This document shows positions 1-7,798 of a stretch of 22,793 bases of DNA, piece by piece. Position 1 is the stretch's first letter, and each line of letters begins with the position of its first letter. Source of the DNA: Desulfobacterales bacterium HSG17 (GTDB taxonomy: Bacteria > Desulfobacterota > Desulfobacteria > Desulfobacterales > Desulfococcaceae); contig JAUCGD010000038.1 in assembly GCA_030377945.1 (NCBI GenBank), forward strand, positions 1-22,793, in the 5' to 3' direction. The notes beneath the pieces were generated by a model. That model did no database searches, was not told where the DNA came from, and saw only the letters and a list, made by a program, of their open reading frames with translations. A program made the translations under genes and the position numbers.

Positions 1-45
1 TGGAAACTGCCGAATTAGTATTATAAATAGTTGAAATTAATAAAT

Positions 46-57
46 ATGTCATGACAT
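46..57. promoter_or_regulatory. 12-bp perfect palindrome, possible operator
   Basis: The sequence ATGTCATGACAT is identical to its own reverse complement and lies in the leader of kinase A, about 330 bp before the start codon. A dimeric regulator could bind such a site. No matching copy was noticed elsewhere in the window and no regulator gene is nearby, so the role is speculative. Confidence 0.2.
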
Positions 58-103
58 CGCATGTGTTAATTTTTTTGAAAATTTCATTTGATGCAGATTT
101 CAT

Positions 104-131
104 TACGCCATCCAGTTCTAATATACGCCAT
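104..131 (+). repeat. Phased direct repeat TACGCCAT x2
   Basis: TACGCCAT occurs at 104-111 and again at 124-131, exactly 20 bp apart, which is close to two helical turns. Direct repeats on the same face of the helix upstream of a gene are typical of response-regulator binding sites. The arms are only 8 bp and chance occurrence is possible. Confidence 0.25.
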
Positions 132-388
132 AAAATCTATCGACCTATATAAATCATGTAAGGTAGATAATCAATTATGCCGTAATCATTTTTATGATTT
201 GATTTTCTCAGTACAGAACAGTTATGCTCTCTATCGTTTACTATGCACCCCACTTCACAATTTGGCTTTATCTGTATTACAATGAAGGGTAAATATGCCT
301 GTGTAAACCCTGTCCGACTACGGATTATTATGATTTTTTCAAGGCCCGGCTTATACGCACTTCCTCAGTGTGAGATAGGATTTGTCAG

Positions 389-3004
389 ATGAAAGTATTG
401 CCTTTTTATTCTGAAGTTTTATCCGTCCCTTACCTACGGCACATCTTTTACGCCTGGTTGGCACTGATCATTATTTTTCCACTGATTGGTATTTTCTATT
501 TGCAGCCCATGACACGTGAGGAGCTTATAAAAACCTTCGAGAATGAAGCTGAAAATTTTGTCAACCACATCATCTACACAGAATTTCCGGCTTTGGCCAA
601 CGACTCCTTTGAAGATATAAAATTTGATATAAATTCTGAATTTACATCCCACCTGGATGACTTTAATGTTTATAAAATAAGAATATTCAACCCAAAAGGA
701 AAAATTGTCTTTTCCTCCCAAAATGATGAAATCGGTCAAATAAACACAAACGATTATTATTTAAACATAGTGGCGCAGGGTATTCGCTATACCAAAGTAA
801 TAAAAAAAAATAGAAAATCCTTGGAGAATGAGACAGTCGAAAGAGATGTGTTAGAAACCTATATTCCTGTCCTCAATGATACCGACACATTCAAAGGAGC
901 GTTTGAGATTTATTATGATGTGACCCAACATCTGATGTCCATTAATAAAGTTATACAAAAGAACAGTGCCATTAGATTGCTGATGTTGGTCTGCATTTCA
1001 GGTATTTTTCTTTTTGTCATGCGTACAGCGAGCAGGGAGGTACAGAAACAGGAAAAAATTGAAATAGAGCTCAGGAAGTATAAAAAGGATTTAGAAGCAA
1101 CCGTGTCAGAACGCACTGCTGAATTGAACCATAAGAACAACCAATTGAAGACTGAAATTCAGGAGCGTATTAAAGCAGACCAAAAAATCAAGGATAAAGA
1201 GAATCGTATTCGGGCACTCTTTGAAACAGCGGCAGAGGCGATTGTAACCATTGATAAAAATGGCATGATCGAATCTGTGAATAAAGCCATGGAAATCATT
1301 TTTGGATATACAGATAACGAATTGATTGGCATGCCCATTTCCGATTTAATGACAGTCCCCTTTAAAGAAAAGCATGACCATTACATCCATCAATACATCA
1401 AAACCGGAATAAAACAAACGATTGGTAAAATGCGGGAAGAACAAGCGGTGAATAAATGGGGTGACGTTTTTCCCATAGAATTGGCTACGAGCCAGTTCAT
1501 GGCCGGGGACAAACTTTTTTTTGCAGGTTTTATTCGTGATATATCGGAAAGAAAAAAAGCGGAATCAGAACTGGAACAGGCGCGCTTGGAAGCAGAAAAA
1601 GCCAGCCGTATTAAAAGTGAATTCCTTGCCAATGTGAGTCATGAAATCCGAACCCCCATGAACGCCATATTGGGTTTTATTCGATTGGCGATGGATCGTA
1701 AGGGCTTGCCACCAGAGTCCCATTCCCACTTGCAAATCGCCCATAATTCAGCAAAATCCTTGCTGGGTCTAATCAACGACATCCTGGATCTGTCAAAACT
1801 GGAAAGCGGTAAATTTGAATTGTCTCCAGCACCCTTCCATCTGAAGGATTTTTTGGAACAAGTACGCCGTACGGTTGAGATCAAAGCCCGTGACAAAGGG
1901 TTGATTCTGGAGGTTGTCTGTTCTGAGCAGGTGGAGGACTACATAGTTGGAGATGACAGCCGTTTGCGTCAGGTCATTTTGAATCTATCGGACAATGCCA
2001 TCAAGTTCACCCTCAAAGGACAGGTGAGCATCGGGATCGCACCTGTCAATGGTACAGATCAGATTCGCTTTGAGATTAAGGATACCGGCATTGGGATCGA
2101 ACCTGAAAAATTGGAAAGTATTTTTTCCCCCTTTACCCAGGCAGATAGTTCTACTTCACGCACCTACGGAGGTACGGGTCTTGGTACCACGATTTCAAAA
2201 CAGTTAATTGAACTAATGGGCGGAACCATTGGTGTTGATAGCACACTAGGTCAAGGCAGCAGGTTTTGGTTTGAGATTCCCTACCACAAGGCAGATGGTT
2301 TAGACTTGGCGGGTGCAGAAAAAGAGAAGGTCGCTGGTTCAACCCTCATTCGTGTGTTTACCATTCTTTTGGTGGAAGATATTGAAGAAAATATCATTTT
2401 AGGGAAAATCCGTCTGGAAGACCAAGGCCATACCGTTATCATTGCCCGCAATGGGCATGAAGCGATAGAATGTTATAAACAAGGCGGCATCGACCTGATA
2501 CTGATGGATGTTCAGATGCCGGTTTTAAATGGACTTGAAGCCTCGGCCCAGATTCGTGAGATAGAAGGCGAAAAAGCCCCCACTCCCATCATAGCCCTGA
2601 CCGCCAGCGTCATGAAGGATGAGAAACAGGCTGCCTATGATGCCGGGATGACGGCCGTGGCCGCAAAGCCCATTGAATTTGAAGAATTGTTTGTGTTGAT
2701 GGAAAGTGTTGTTCCAGCGGGTATTGGAAAACCTCGTCCGACGGATTCCTTAATACAGACCACTATTTCAGATGATGTAGCCAAAGACTTCCCATCCCTT
2801 ACCGGGATCAATGTTAGAAAGGGACTGGCCACATGGAAAGACAGGGCGGCCTATGAAGGTGCTTTGTTGAAAACAATATCAACCTTTAAGGAATTCCGAA
2901 AAGAGACAGGAGAAAATATAATTGAAAATGATCTGCCCCGGATTACCCAGTGGGCCCATAAGCTCAAGGGAATTACCGGCAATCTTAGTATGGAAAAGGC
3001 CTAA
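389..3004 (+). CDS. Membrane hybrid histidine kinase A (sensor-PAS-HisKA-HATPase-REC-truncated HPt)
   Basis: This is a hybrid sensor kinase of 871 residues. Two membrane helices (about 16-38 and 194-212) bracket an extracytoplasmic domain of roughly 150 residues. That domain is clearly related to the one in the diguanylate cyclase at 18906-20114 (shared INT-DY--NIVA-G motif and GAFE-YYD motif). A coiled coil (about 215-270) and a PAS domain (about 272-390) follow. The kinase core has H418 in SHEIRTPMNA, N-box N532/N536, G1 DTGIGI at 565-570 and G2 GGTGLGTTIS. The receiver has acidic pair E663/D664, phospho-acceptor D707 and K760. An HPt domain begins near 808 with H857 in AHKLKGITGN, but a TAA at 3002-3004 ends the protein 14 residues later, removing the rest of the helical bundle and the conserved tail. 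The near-identical gene at 7799 reads TAT at that position. Membrane autophosphorylation and an internal relay to D707 look intact; transfer to a working HPt is doubtful. Ribosome binding site AGGA at 377-380. Confidence 0.93.
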   Translation: MKVLPFYSEVLSVPYLRHIFYAWLALIIIFPLIGIFYLQPMTREELIKTFENEAENFVNHIIYTEFPALANDSFEDIKFDINSEFTSHLDDFNVYKIRIFNPKGKIVFSSQNDEIGQINTNDYYLNIVAQGIRYTKVIKKNRKSLENETVERDVLETYIPVLNDTDTFKGAFEIYYDVTQHLMSINKVIQKNSAIRLLMLVCISGIFLFVMRTASREVQKQEKIEIELRKYKKDLEATVSERTAELNHKNNQLKTEIQERIKADQKIKDKENRIRALFETAAEAIVTIDKNGMIESVNKAMEIIFGYTDNELIGMPISDLMTVPFKEKHDHYIHQYIKTGIKQTIGKMREEQAVNKWGDVFPIELATSQFMAGDKLFFAGFIRDISERKKAESELEQARLEAEKASRIKSEFLANVSHEIRTPMNAILGFIRLAMDRKGLPPESHSHLQIAHNSAKSLLGLINDILDLSKLESGKFELSPAPFHLKDFLEQVRRTVEIKARDKGLILEVVCSEQVEDYIVGDDSRLRQVILNLSDNAIKFTLKGQVSIGIAPVNGTDQIRFEIKDTGIGIEPEKLESIFSPFTQADSSTSRTYGGTGLGTTISKQLIELMGGTIGVDSTLGQGSRFWFEIPYHKADGLDLAGAEKEKVAGSTLIRVFTILLVEDIEENIILGKIRLEDQGHTVIIARNGHEAIECYKQGGIDLILMDVQMPVLNGLEASAQIREIEGEKAPTPIIALTASVMKDEKQAAYDAGMTAVAAKPIEFEELFVLMESVVPAGIGKPRPTDSLIQTTISDDVAKDFPSLTGINVRKGLATWKDRAAYEGALLKTISTFKEFRKETGENIIENDLPRITQWAHKLKGITGNLSMEKA

Positions 3005-3367
3005 CAAGGGTTCAGCAAGATCGAAAAAGCATCCCACCGGAATGATTTGGAAACCATCAGGAACCATTTGCCCCTTATTTACAACCATCTTGACCAATTA
3101 AGCCAGGCCATTGAATCCGCGTTTCAACATCAAGGGGATTCGACCGGCAAAGAGCCGCAAGAATCCATCCCACTGGAGAAATTAGAACGCCTGAAGGAAC
3201 AATTAATCACCGCCTGTAATTCATACTCACCCGATAAAGTCATACCTGTTTTAGAAGAGTTGGGCCGTTACTATCCATTGGAAAAACTGCAGCCTATCTT
3301 GTCAAAAGTTCAATCCTTTGAGTTTGATGGGGCAAAAACAGAGGCAATGGCATTTTTTGATGAAATA
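1628..3367 (+). repeat. Output-module cassette, copy 1 (in kinase A)
   Basis: This 1740-bp block matches 8843-10582 with no gaps (constant offset of 7215) and about ten substitutions counted by eye: 1666, 1849, 2038, 2039, 2233, 2263, 2849, 2995, 2996 and 3004. It encodes HisKA, HATPase, REC, HPt and the C-terminal tail, that is the whole output half of the kinase, from six codons before the phospho-histidine to a few codons before the ancestral stop. Immediately upstream the two genes differ at the level normal for paralogous kinases. No inverted repeats, target duplications or transposase genes flank the block. Confidence 0.95.
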
Positions 3368-3391
3368 CCCGTTGGTTTTCAAGAAGATTAG
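3005..3391 (+). pseudogene. Detached HPt/C-terminal tail remnant of kinase A
   Basis: After the TAA at 3002-3004 the same reading frame stays open to a TAG at 3389-3391. Without the stop, kinase A would be exactly 1000 residues. The remnant encodes the last HPt helices and the roughly 60-residue C-terminal extension seen in kinases C, D and E. Up to 3367 its DNA is identical, by eye, to the matching part of kinase C. A TTG at 3047 could in principle restart translation, but no good ribosome binding site precedes it and the product would lack the phosphorylatable histidine. The perfect conservation downstream of the stop implies the mutation is recent, or that the region is still being overwritten by gene conversion. 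Confidence 0.8.
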
Positions 3392-3422
3392 GAATCATTT
3401 AATGAGTAAACAATTATAATTG
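3368..3422 (+). other. Decayed relic of the kinase D translation start in the 3' flank of kinase A
   Basis: Beyond the end of the high-identity cassette, 3368-3415 still aligns without gaps to 10583-10630 at roughly 73% identity (13 mismatches in 48 by eye). The aligned part covers the last codons and TAG stop, the Shine-Dalgarno-like AGGAATC (AGGGATC in the other copy) and the ATG that starts kinase D. Here that ATG (3402) is followed by four codons and then TAA (3417-3419), giving only MSKQL against MIKHF in kinase D. It looks like the footprint of an older duplication that included the start of the next gene. Confidence 0.5.
3411..3422. promoter_or_regulatory. 12-bp perfect palindrome containing TATAAT
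   Basis: CAATTATAATTG equals its own reverse complement and contains a perfect -10 hexamer (3415-3420). No good -35 element lies 16-18 bp upstream. Downstream, TTGACA at 3470-3475 resembles a -35 but has no -10 at the right distance. A pair of AGATCATT direct repeats (3475-3482 and 3488-3495) abuts the ribosome binding site of kinase B. Promoter activity in the 3392-3507 gap is plausible but unproven. Confidence 0.2.
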
Positions 3423-3507
3423 CTTAATATAGCTGAACGATTTTTCAGACTCAAAAGGGCCAGAATTTGTTGACAGATCATTCTTTTAGATCATTGGGAG
3501 ACCCCAT

Positions 3508-6500
3508 ATGCTTCGCAGGACTTTATCATTTTTTATAGTTGGTGTTACCGCTTGTTTCATTATTTTAGGCACCTCAGCGGCATGGGCCCGGCAGCTACCC
3601 ATGCGCCATTTTTCAGCAGATGAGGGGCTGGCACAAAACGACGTCTACGATGGTTTTCAGGATCATCGGGGCTACATTTGGTTTGGCACCTATGCGGGGA
3701 TTAGCCGGTTCGACGGCAAACATTTTAAAACCTTTAATGCAGATACCAGCGGGTTGGGCGGGGATATCGTCTCCAGCATCATTGAAGACGCCCATAAAAA
3801 CTTGTGGGTGGGCTTTACGGGCGGTATCGCCCGCATGAAAAATGGCCGCTTTATCAACTATACCGAAGAAAACGGTCTATTAGGCGAGGACGTGAAGGAT
3901 TTATGGCCGGATCCGGTCAAGGGGGTTTGGGTGGTTACTGAAAAAGGCGTCAGTTATTTTGACGGACGTTCATTCTCTTCTTATCCGTTGACCGACCTGC
4001 AATTGGACTATGCAATTATTACCGGAACGGATGATCGCAAGGTTTTTGTCACATCTTCAAAAGGCCTTTATGAATGGCGCCCGGGGGAGAGTCAATTTAC
4101 GCTTTCGTCCCTGCTTAGTTTCAAGGTCACAGGCATCAAATATGAAAACGACGGCAATGTCTTGTATCTCATCACCAAAAACGCCTTGTTTCAGATCCGG
4201 GAGAACCGGCTTTCCAAGATCGCTGAATCCCCTCTGGAGAGTCCATTAATCAATTTGTCGATTGGAAAAAACAAGACCATATGGATCCACTCCGAAACTG
4301 ATATTTGGACCTACGCGTCCCCCAAAAATCATGTCTATGATTACACTCTTCTGGATAAACCCTCCTTGTCCTCCACTTTTGAAGACCGTGAAGGTAATAT
4401 CTGGCTGACCCGATGGGGGGGCGTTTCCATAATCGTCAACTCAAAAATTGAAAATTATATGAATTTACCTTCGGGCAAGATTGTGACCCGTATCCTGCCA
4501 AACGGCGACCAGCTCCTGATTGCTGGTGAAACAGGTATTTCCTTATTGCGCCCGGACGATGGAGTGAAACCGTTTATCCAATCCTCATATGTAAATGATA
4601 TCCTGGTCTCAAATAACCGAATCATAAGCGCCACAGAAGAGGGTCTAAACATATACGGCCTTGATGGTAATCTGATTAAGTCACTGGAAGAACCGGCTAC
4701 AACGCTTTTGGAGACTGCGGACAAGGAAGTGTGGGTGGGTACTTACAAAGGTGTTTTTACATTAAGAGAAAATCAGCTTATACCTATCATGAATACGAAG
4801 ATGGGCCTGGGCAGCAATAATGTGTGGGCTTTTTACGAAGATGGACAAAAAAGTGTCTGGATAGGCACAGAGCAGGGTTTATCACGTTATTCAGGCGGTA
4901 AATGGCGGCATTTTTCAACAGCGGATGGGTTAACGCACAATAGCATCTGGTGTTTTTTCGAGCATCCCACCCTTGGGCTTTTGATTGGAACCCAAAAGGG
5001 GATCTCACAGGTTCAGGCAGATGCTTTCCAAACCTTTCCCCAGCTTACGGATCAGTTGATCAATTTTATCACAATGGATGCCTTCGGGAAATTATGGGTG
5101 GCTACGGAGTCTGGACTGTACCGCCTCAACCAGGAGCAGTCGGTGGATTTGTTCCTGGATAAATCCCGAGGGATTTCAGCCAATGCCCTTTATGTCAACA
5201 GCTTTTATGCAACCCATTCATTCCTGTATTCTGGAACGTATGGCGGGATGAGCCGTATTGACCTTACGATTAACAATGAAAAAATCATTCCCCCGCTTTT
5301 GGAAATTAAAGAAATTAAAATAAATCAAAAGCCACAACCGTTTCAAACTTTTACTCGCCCCCTGACGTACAAGCAGAGGAATTTCTTTTTTACTTACAAT
5401 GCAATTTACACTTTTCAACCGGATAAAATACGTTTTTCTTATTATCTCAAAGGGTTTGACCAGGGCTGGAGCGATCCTAATACGATCGCCCAGGCCGGAT
5501 ATACGAATCTGCCCCCCGGCGATTATACCTTTCAAGTACAGGCTCTGGCCGAGGACCAAAAAAAAAGTTCAATTCAATCCATCTCCTTTTTAATCCAGAA
5601 ACCATTCTGGATAACGTGGTGGTTTCTTTTGCTGGCGACTGCATCTGTGCTTGCGGCATTAACGGTTTTCGTACGGTTTCTGATCTTACGAAACGTTGCT
5701 AAAAAGGAACAAGAGCGTCAACAGATCGACGACTTGTATCAAAAACAGCTGCAGTTGGACCGGCTTAAAGATGAGTTTTTGGCCAACACCTCACATGAGC
5801 TGCGAACCCCCCTGCATGGCATCATCGGTCTGGGGGAATCGCTTATCGGCCCTACCAGCAAAAATATCGACTCCCATGTATCCACGAATCTCGAGCTGAT
5901 CGTTCATTCTGCCAAACGGCTGGCTAACTTGGTGAATGATCTTTTGGACTTTTCCAAAATGAAGCATAAAGATATTCAATTGAATGTCAGACCTGTCGAA
6001 TTGAAAAGCTTAACCGATATGGTCTTTCTTTTATCCAAACCCCTGGTGGGGGATAAAAGCATCGCTTTATTCAATCGTATTCCCCAAAACGTACCGTTGG
6101 TCAAGGCGGATGAGAACCGTTTGCAGCAGATTTTGTTAAACCTTGTGGGAAATGCCATAAAGTTCACATTGTCGGGTGAAGTCAGCCTTTCAATGAAACA
6201 GGAGGGTGATGTCATCCGGATTCTGGTGACCGATTCCGGTGTCGGTATTCCCAAGGATCAGCTTTCATCCATATTCCAAGACTTTGAGCAGGTGGATGGT
6301 TCCTTAACCAGAGAGGTTGGGGGGACGGGTCTGGGGTTGAGCATATCCCGAAAACTGGTTGAACTGCATGGTGGCAAGATCACGGTCGAAAGCCGTGAAG
6401 GGATTGGCTCCACTTTTGCGTTTACGCTGCCCGTGGCTGACCATTTGGATGAAGTGGCAGACAAAGTAAGAATTCCATCTTTTAAAAGAGAATCGGTGGA

Positions 6501-7776
6501 AGACACCCCGTCAGCCAAAACCCAAAAAAACATTGAAGCATTGGTTTTGGAGCAACCACAAGCGCCCATTGCAACAGTCCTTGCCATTGATGATGAATAT
6601 ATAAACCTTCAGATTCTAAAAAATCAGCTGATTCCTGAAAACTACCGGGTACTGACAGCCCAGGATGGCCCTGAAGCGCTGGCCATCGCTGAAAAGGAAA
6701 AACCGGATATCGTCTTGTTGGACCTCATGATGCCGCGAATGAACGGATATGATGTGTGTAAAAATGTTCGATCAAATTATGATGCCAATGCCATGCCGGT
6801 CATCATTGTGACAGCCAAGGATCAAACCTCTGATCTGGTGCATGGACTCGAGGTTGGCGCAAACGATTACATGACAAAACCCTGGCAAAAAGACGAGTTG
6901 CTTTCTCGGATCAAGACGCATCTTGAAATCAAGGAAGCGACCAATCGAATGATTGAAAATGTCCGTTTGAAAACGGAAATTGAGGAACGAAAAAAGAACG
7001 AAGCTGTTATTTCCAAAATCAACATCCAATTGCAAAAAACCAATCAGGAACTAAATCAAATGCAGGCACAATTGATTCAGACAGGCAAACTGGCTGCCAT
7101 AGGAGAACTGGCTTCGGGTGTTGCCCATGAGCTGAACCAGCCGTTAATGTACATTCGTACGCTGGTTCAAATGCAAGCCATGAAAGGTGCAGATAATCTG
7201 AAACCATCCAATGCCATGGACGCCTTTTCAAAAATAGAACATAATACCGATCGCATGATCGATATTATAGAACATTTAAAGCATTTTTCTCGTGATTCAG
7301 GAACGGATTTTACAAGCCTCCAAATTCAAAATGCGGTTGAAAATAGTTTGATGATGTTCACACAAGAGCTTAAGGTACTTAATATCAATATAGTTGCTGA
7401 ATACGCTAAACTGCCTAATATTAAAGGGAATATAACTCAATTGGAACAGGTTTGCATCAATTTGCTAAGCAATGCCAAAGACGCAGTTGAAGGCGTTGAT
7501 GGGGCAACCATCACCATATCGACCGAATTACGGCATATTGACGATCAGCCCTTTGTCGCGTTGATCATAAAAGATAACGGGATTGGATTGGCGCCCGATG
7601 TTATTAAAAACATATTCGATCCATTTTTTACAACTAAAGAAGTGGGTAAAGGAACGGGGCTGGGGTTGTCCATCAGTTATGGTATTATCAAAAACCACAA
7701 CGGAACCATTGAAGCCGTCAGTGCCCCCGGCGCAGGGACGTCTATGAGTGTCCAGTTGCCGGTTCATGACGCATAA
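3508..7776 (+). CDS. Kinase B: periplasmic propeller sensor with two kinase cores around a receiver
   Basis: This protein of 1422 residues resembles the sensor part of hybrid two-component systems. A signal peptide (1-27, probable cleavage after AWA) leads into about a dozen two-component-regulator propeller repeats (about 35-590; for example YIWFGTYAGISRFDG and SVWIGTEQGLSRYSG), probably two beta-propellers, then a Y_Y_Y domain (about 620-695) and a membrane helix (701-727). The first kinase core has H763 (SHELRTPLHG), N878/N882, D909 and GGTGLGLSIS. The receiver has D1072 and K1124. A coiled coil (about 1135-1195) leads to a second kinase core of NtrB-like type with H1207 (ASGVAHELNQPL), N1318/N1322, D1356 and GTGLGLSIS. 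No HTH output and no HPt follow, unlike Bacteroides HTCS proteins. The next gene begins 22 bp later with a receiver, so the second core may phosphorylate it. Ribosome binding site GGGAG at 3496-3500. The ligand is unknown; polysaccharide-derived ligands are known for related sensors. Confidence 0.93.
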   Translation: MLRRTLSFFIVGVTACFIILGTSAAWARQLPMRHFSADEGLAQNDVYDGFQDHRGYIWFGTYAGISRFDGKHFKTFNADTSGLGGDIVSSIIEDAHKNLWVGFTGGIARMKNGRFINYTEENGLLGEDVKDLWPDPVKGVWVVTEKGVSYFDGRSFSSYPLTDLQLDYAIITGTDDRKVFVTSSKGLYEWRPGESQFTLSSLLSFKVTGIKYENDGNVLYLITKNALFQIRENRLSKIAESPLESPLINLSIGKNKTIWIHSETDIWTYASPKNHVYDYTLLDKPSLSSTFEDREGNIWLTRWGGVSIIVNSKIENYMNLPSGKIVTRILPNGDQLLIAGETGISLLRPDDGVKPFIQSSYVNDILVSNNRIISATEEGLNIYGLDGNLIKSLEEPATTLLETADKEVWVGTYKGVFTLRENQLIPIMNTKMGLGSNNVWAFYEDGQKSVWIGTEQGLSRYSGGKWRHFSTADGLTHNSIWCFFEHPTLGLLIGTQKGISQVQADAFQTFPQLTDQLINFITMDAFGKLWVATESGLYRLNQEQSVDLFLDKSRGISANALYVNSFYATHSFLYSGTYGGMSRIDLTINNEKIIPPLLEIKEIKINQKPQPFQTFTRPLTYKQRNFFFTYNAIYTFQPDKIRFSYYLKGFDQGWSDPNTIAQAGYTNLPPGDYTFQVQALAEDQKKSSIQSISFLIQKPFWITWWFLLLATASVLAALTVFVRFLILRNVAKKEQERQQIDDLYQKQLQLDRLKDEFLANTSHELRTPLHGIIGLGESLIGPTSKNIDSHVSTNLELIVHSAKRLANLVNDLLDFSKMKHKDIQLNVRPVELKSLTDMVFLLSKPLVGDKSIALFNRIPQNVPLVKADENRLQQILLNLVGNAIKFTLSGEVSLSMKQEGDVIRILVTDSGVGIPKDQLSSIFQDFEQVDGSLTREVGGTGLGLSISRKLVELHGGKITVESREGIGSTFAFTLPVADHLDEVADKVRIPSFKRESVEDTPSAKTQKNIEALVLEQPQAPIATVLAIDDEYINLQILKNQLIPENYRVLTAQDGPEALAIAEKEKPDIVLLDLMMPRMNGYDVCKNVRSNYDANAMPVIIVTAKDQTSDLVHGLEVGANDYMTKPWQKDELLSRIKTHLEIKEATNRMIENVRLKTEIEERKKNEAVISKINIQLQKTNQELNQMQAQLIQTGKLAAIGELASGVAHELNQPLMYIRTLVQMQAMKGADNLKPSNAMDAFSKIEHNTDRMIDIIEHLKHFSRDSGTDFTSLQIQNAVENSLMMFTQELKVLNINIVAEYAKLPNIKGNITQLEQVCINLLSNAKDAVEGVDGATITISTELRHIDDQPFVALIIKDNGIGLAPDVIKNIFDPFFTTKEVGKGTGLGLSISYGIIKNHNGTIEAVSAPGAGTSMSVQLPVHDA

Positions 7777-7798
7777 GATTAAACGGAAATTTGAAACG

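Larger units (their letters stand above)
1..388. other. Non-coding leader upstream of kinase A
   Basis: This AT-rich stretch of almost 390 bases contains no gene I can support. One 65-codon open frame (88-285) starts on TTG with no ribosome binding site and no recognisable product. The first 20-30 bases could be the tail of a gene lying outside the window, but that cannot be judged. The stretch holds a 12-bp perfect palindrome (46-57) and a phased 8-bp direct repeat (104-131), both listed separately. Near the downstream end the sequence AGGA at 377-380 lies 8 bases before the ATG at 389 and is the likely ribosome binding site of kinase A. I see no convincing -35/-10 pair; several TATAAA-like hexamers are expected by chance in such AT-rich DNA. 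Confidence 0.6.

Noticed and set aside
88..285. 65-codon open frame in the leader
   Set aside because: It has a TTG start, no ribosome binding site, no recognisable domain and an unremarkable composition in AT-rich DNA, so it is more likely chance.
3002..3007. Programmed stop-codon readthrough at UAA CAA in kinase A
   Set aside because: The context loosely resembles known leaky stops (UAG CAA), but the codon is UAA, no stimulatory hairpin is evident just downstream, and the sister copy has a sense codon. A plain nonsense mutation is simpler.
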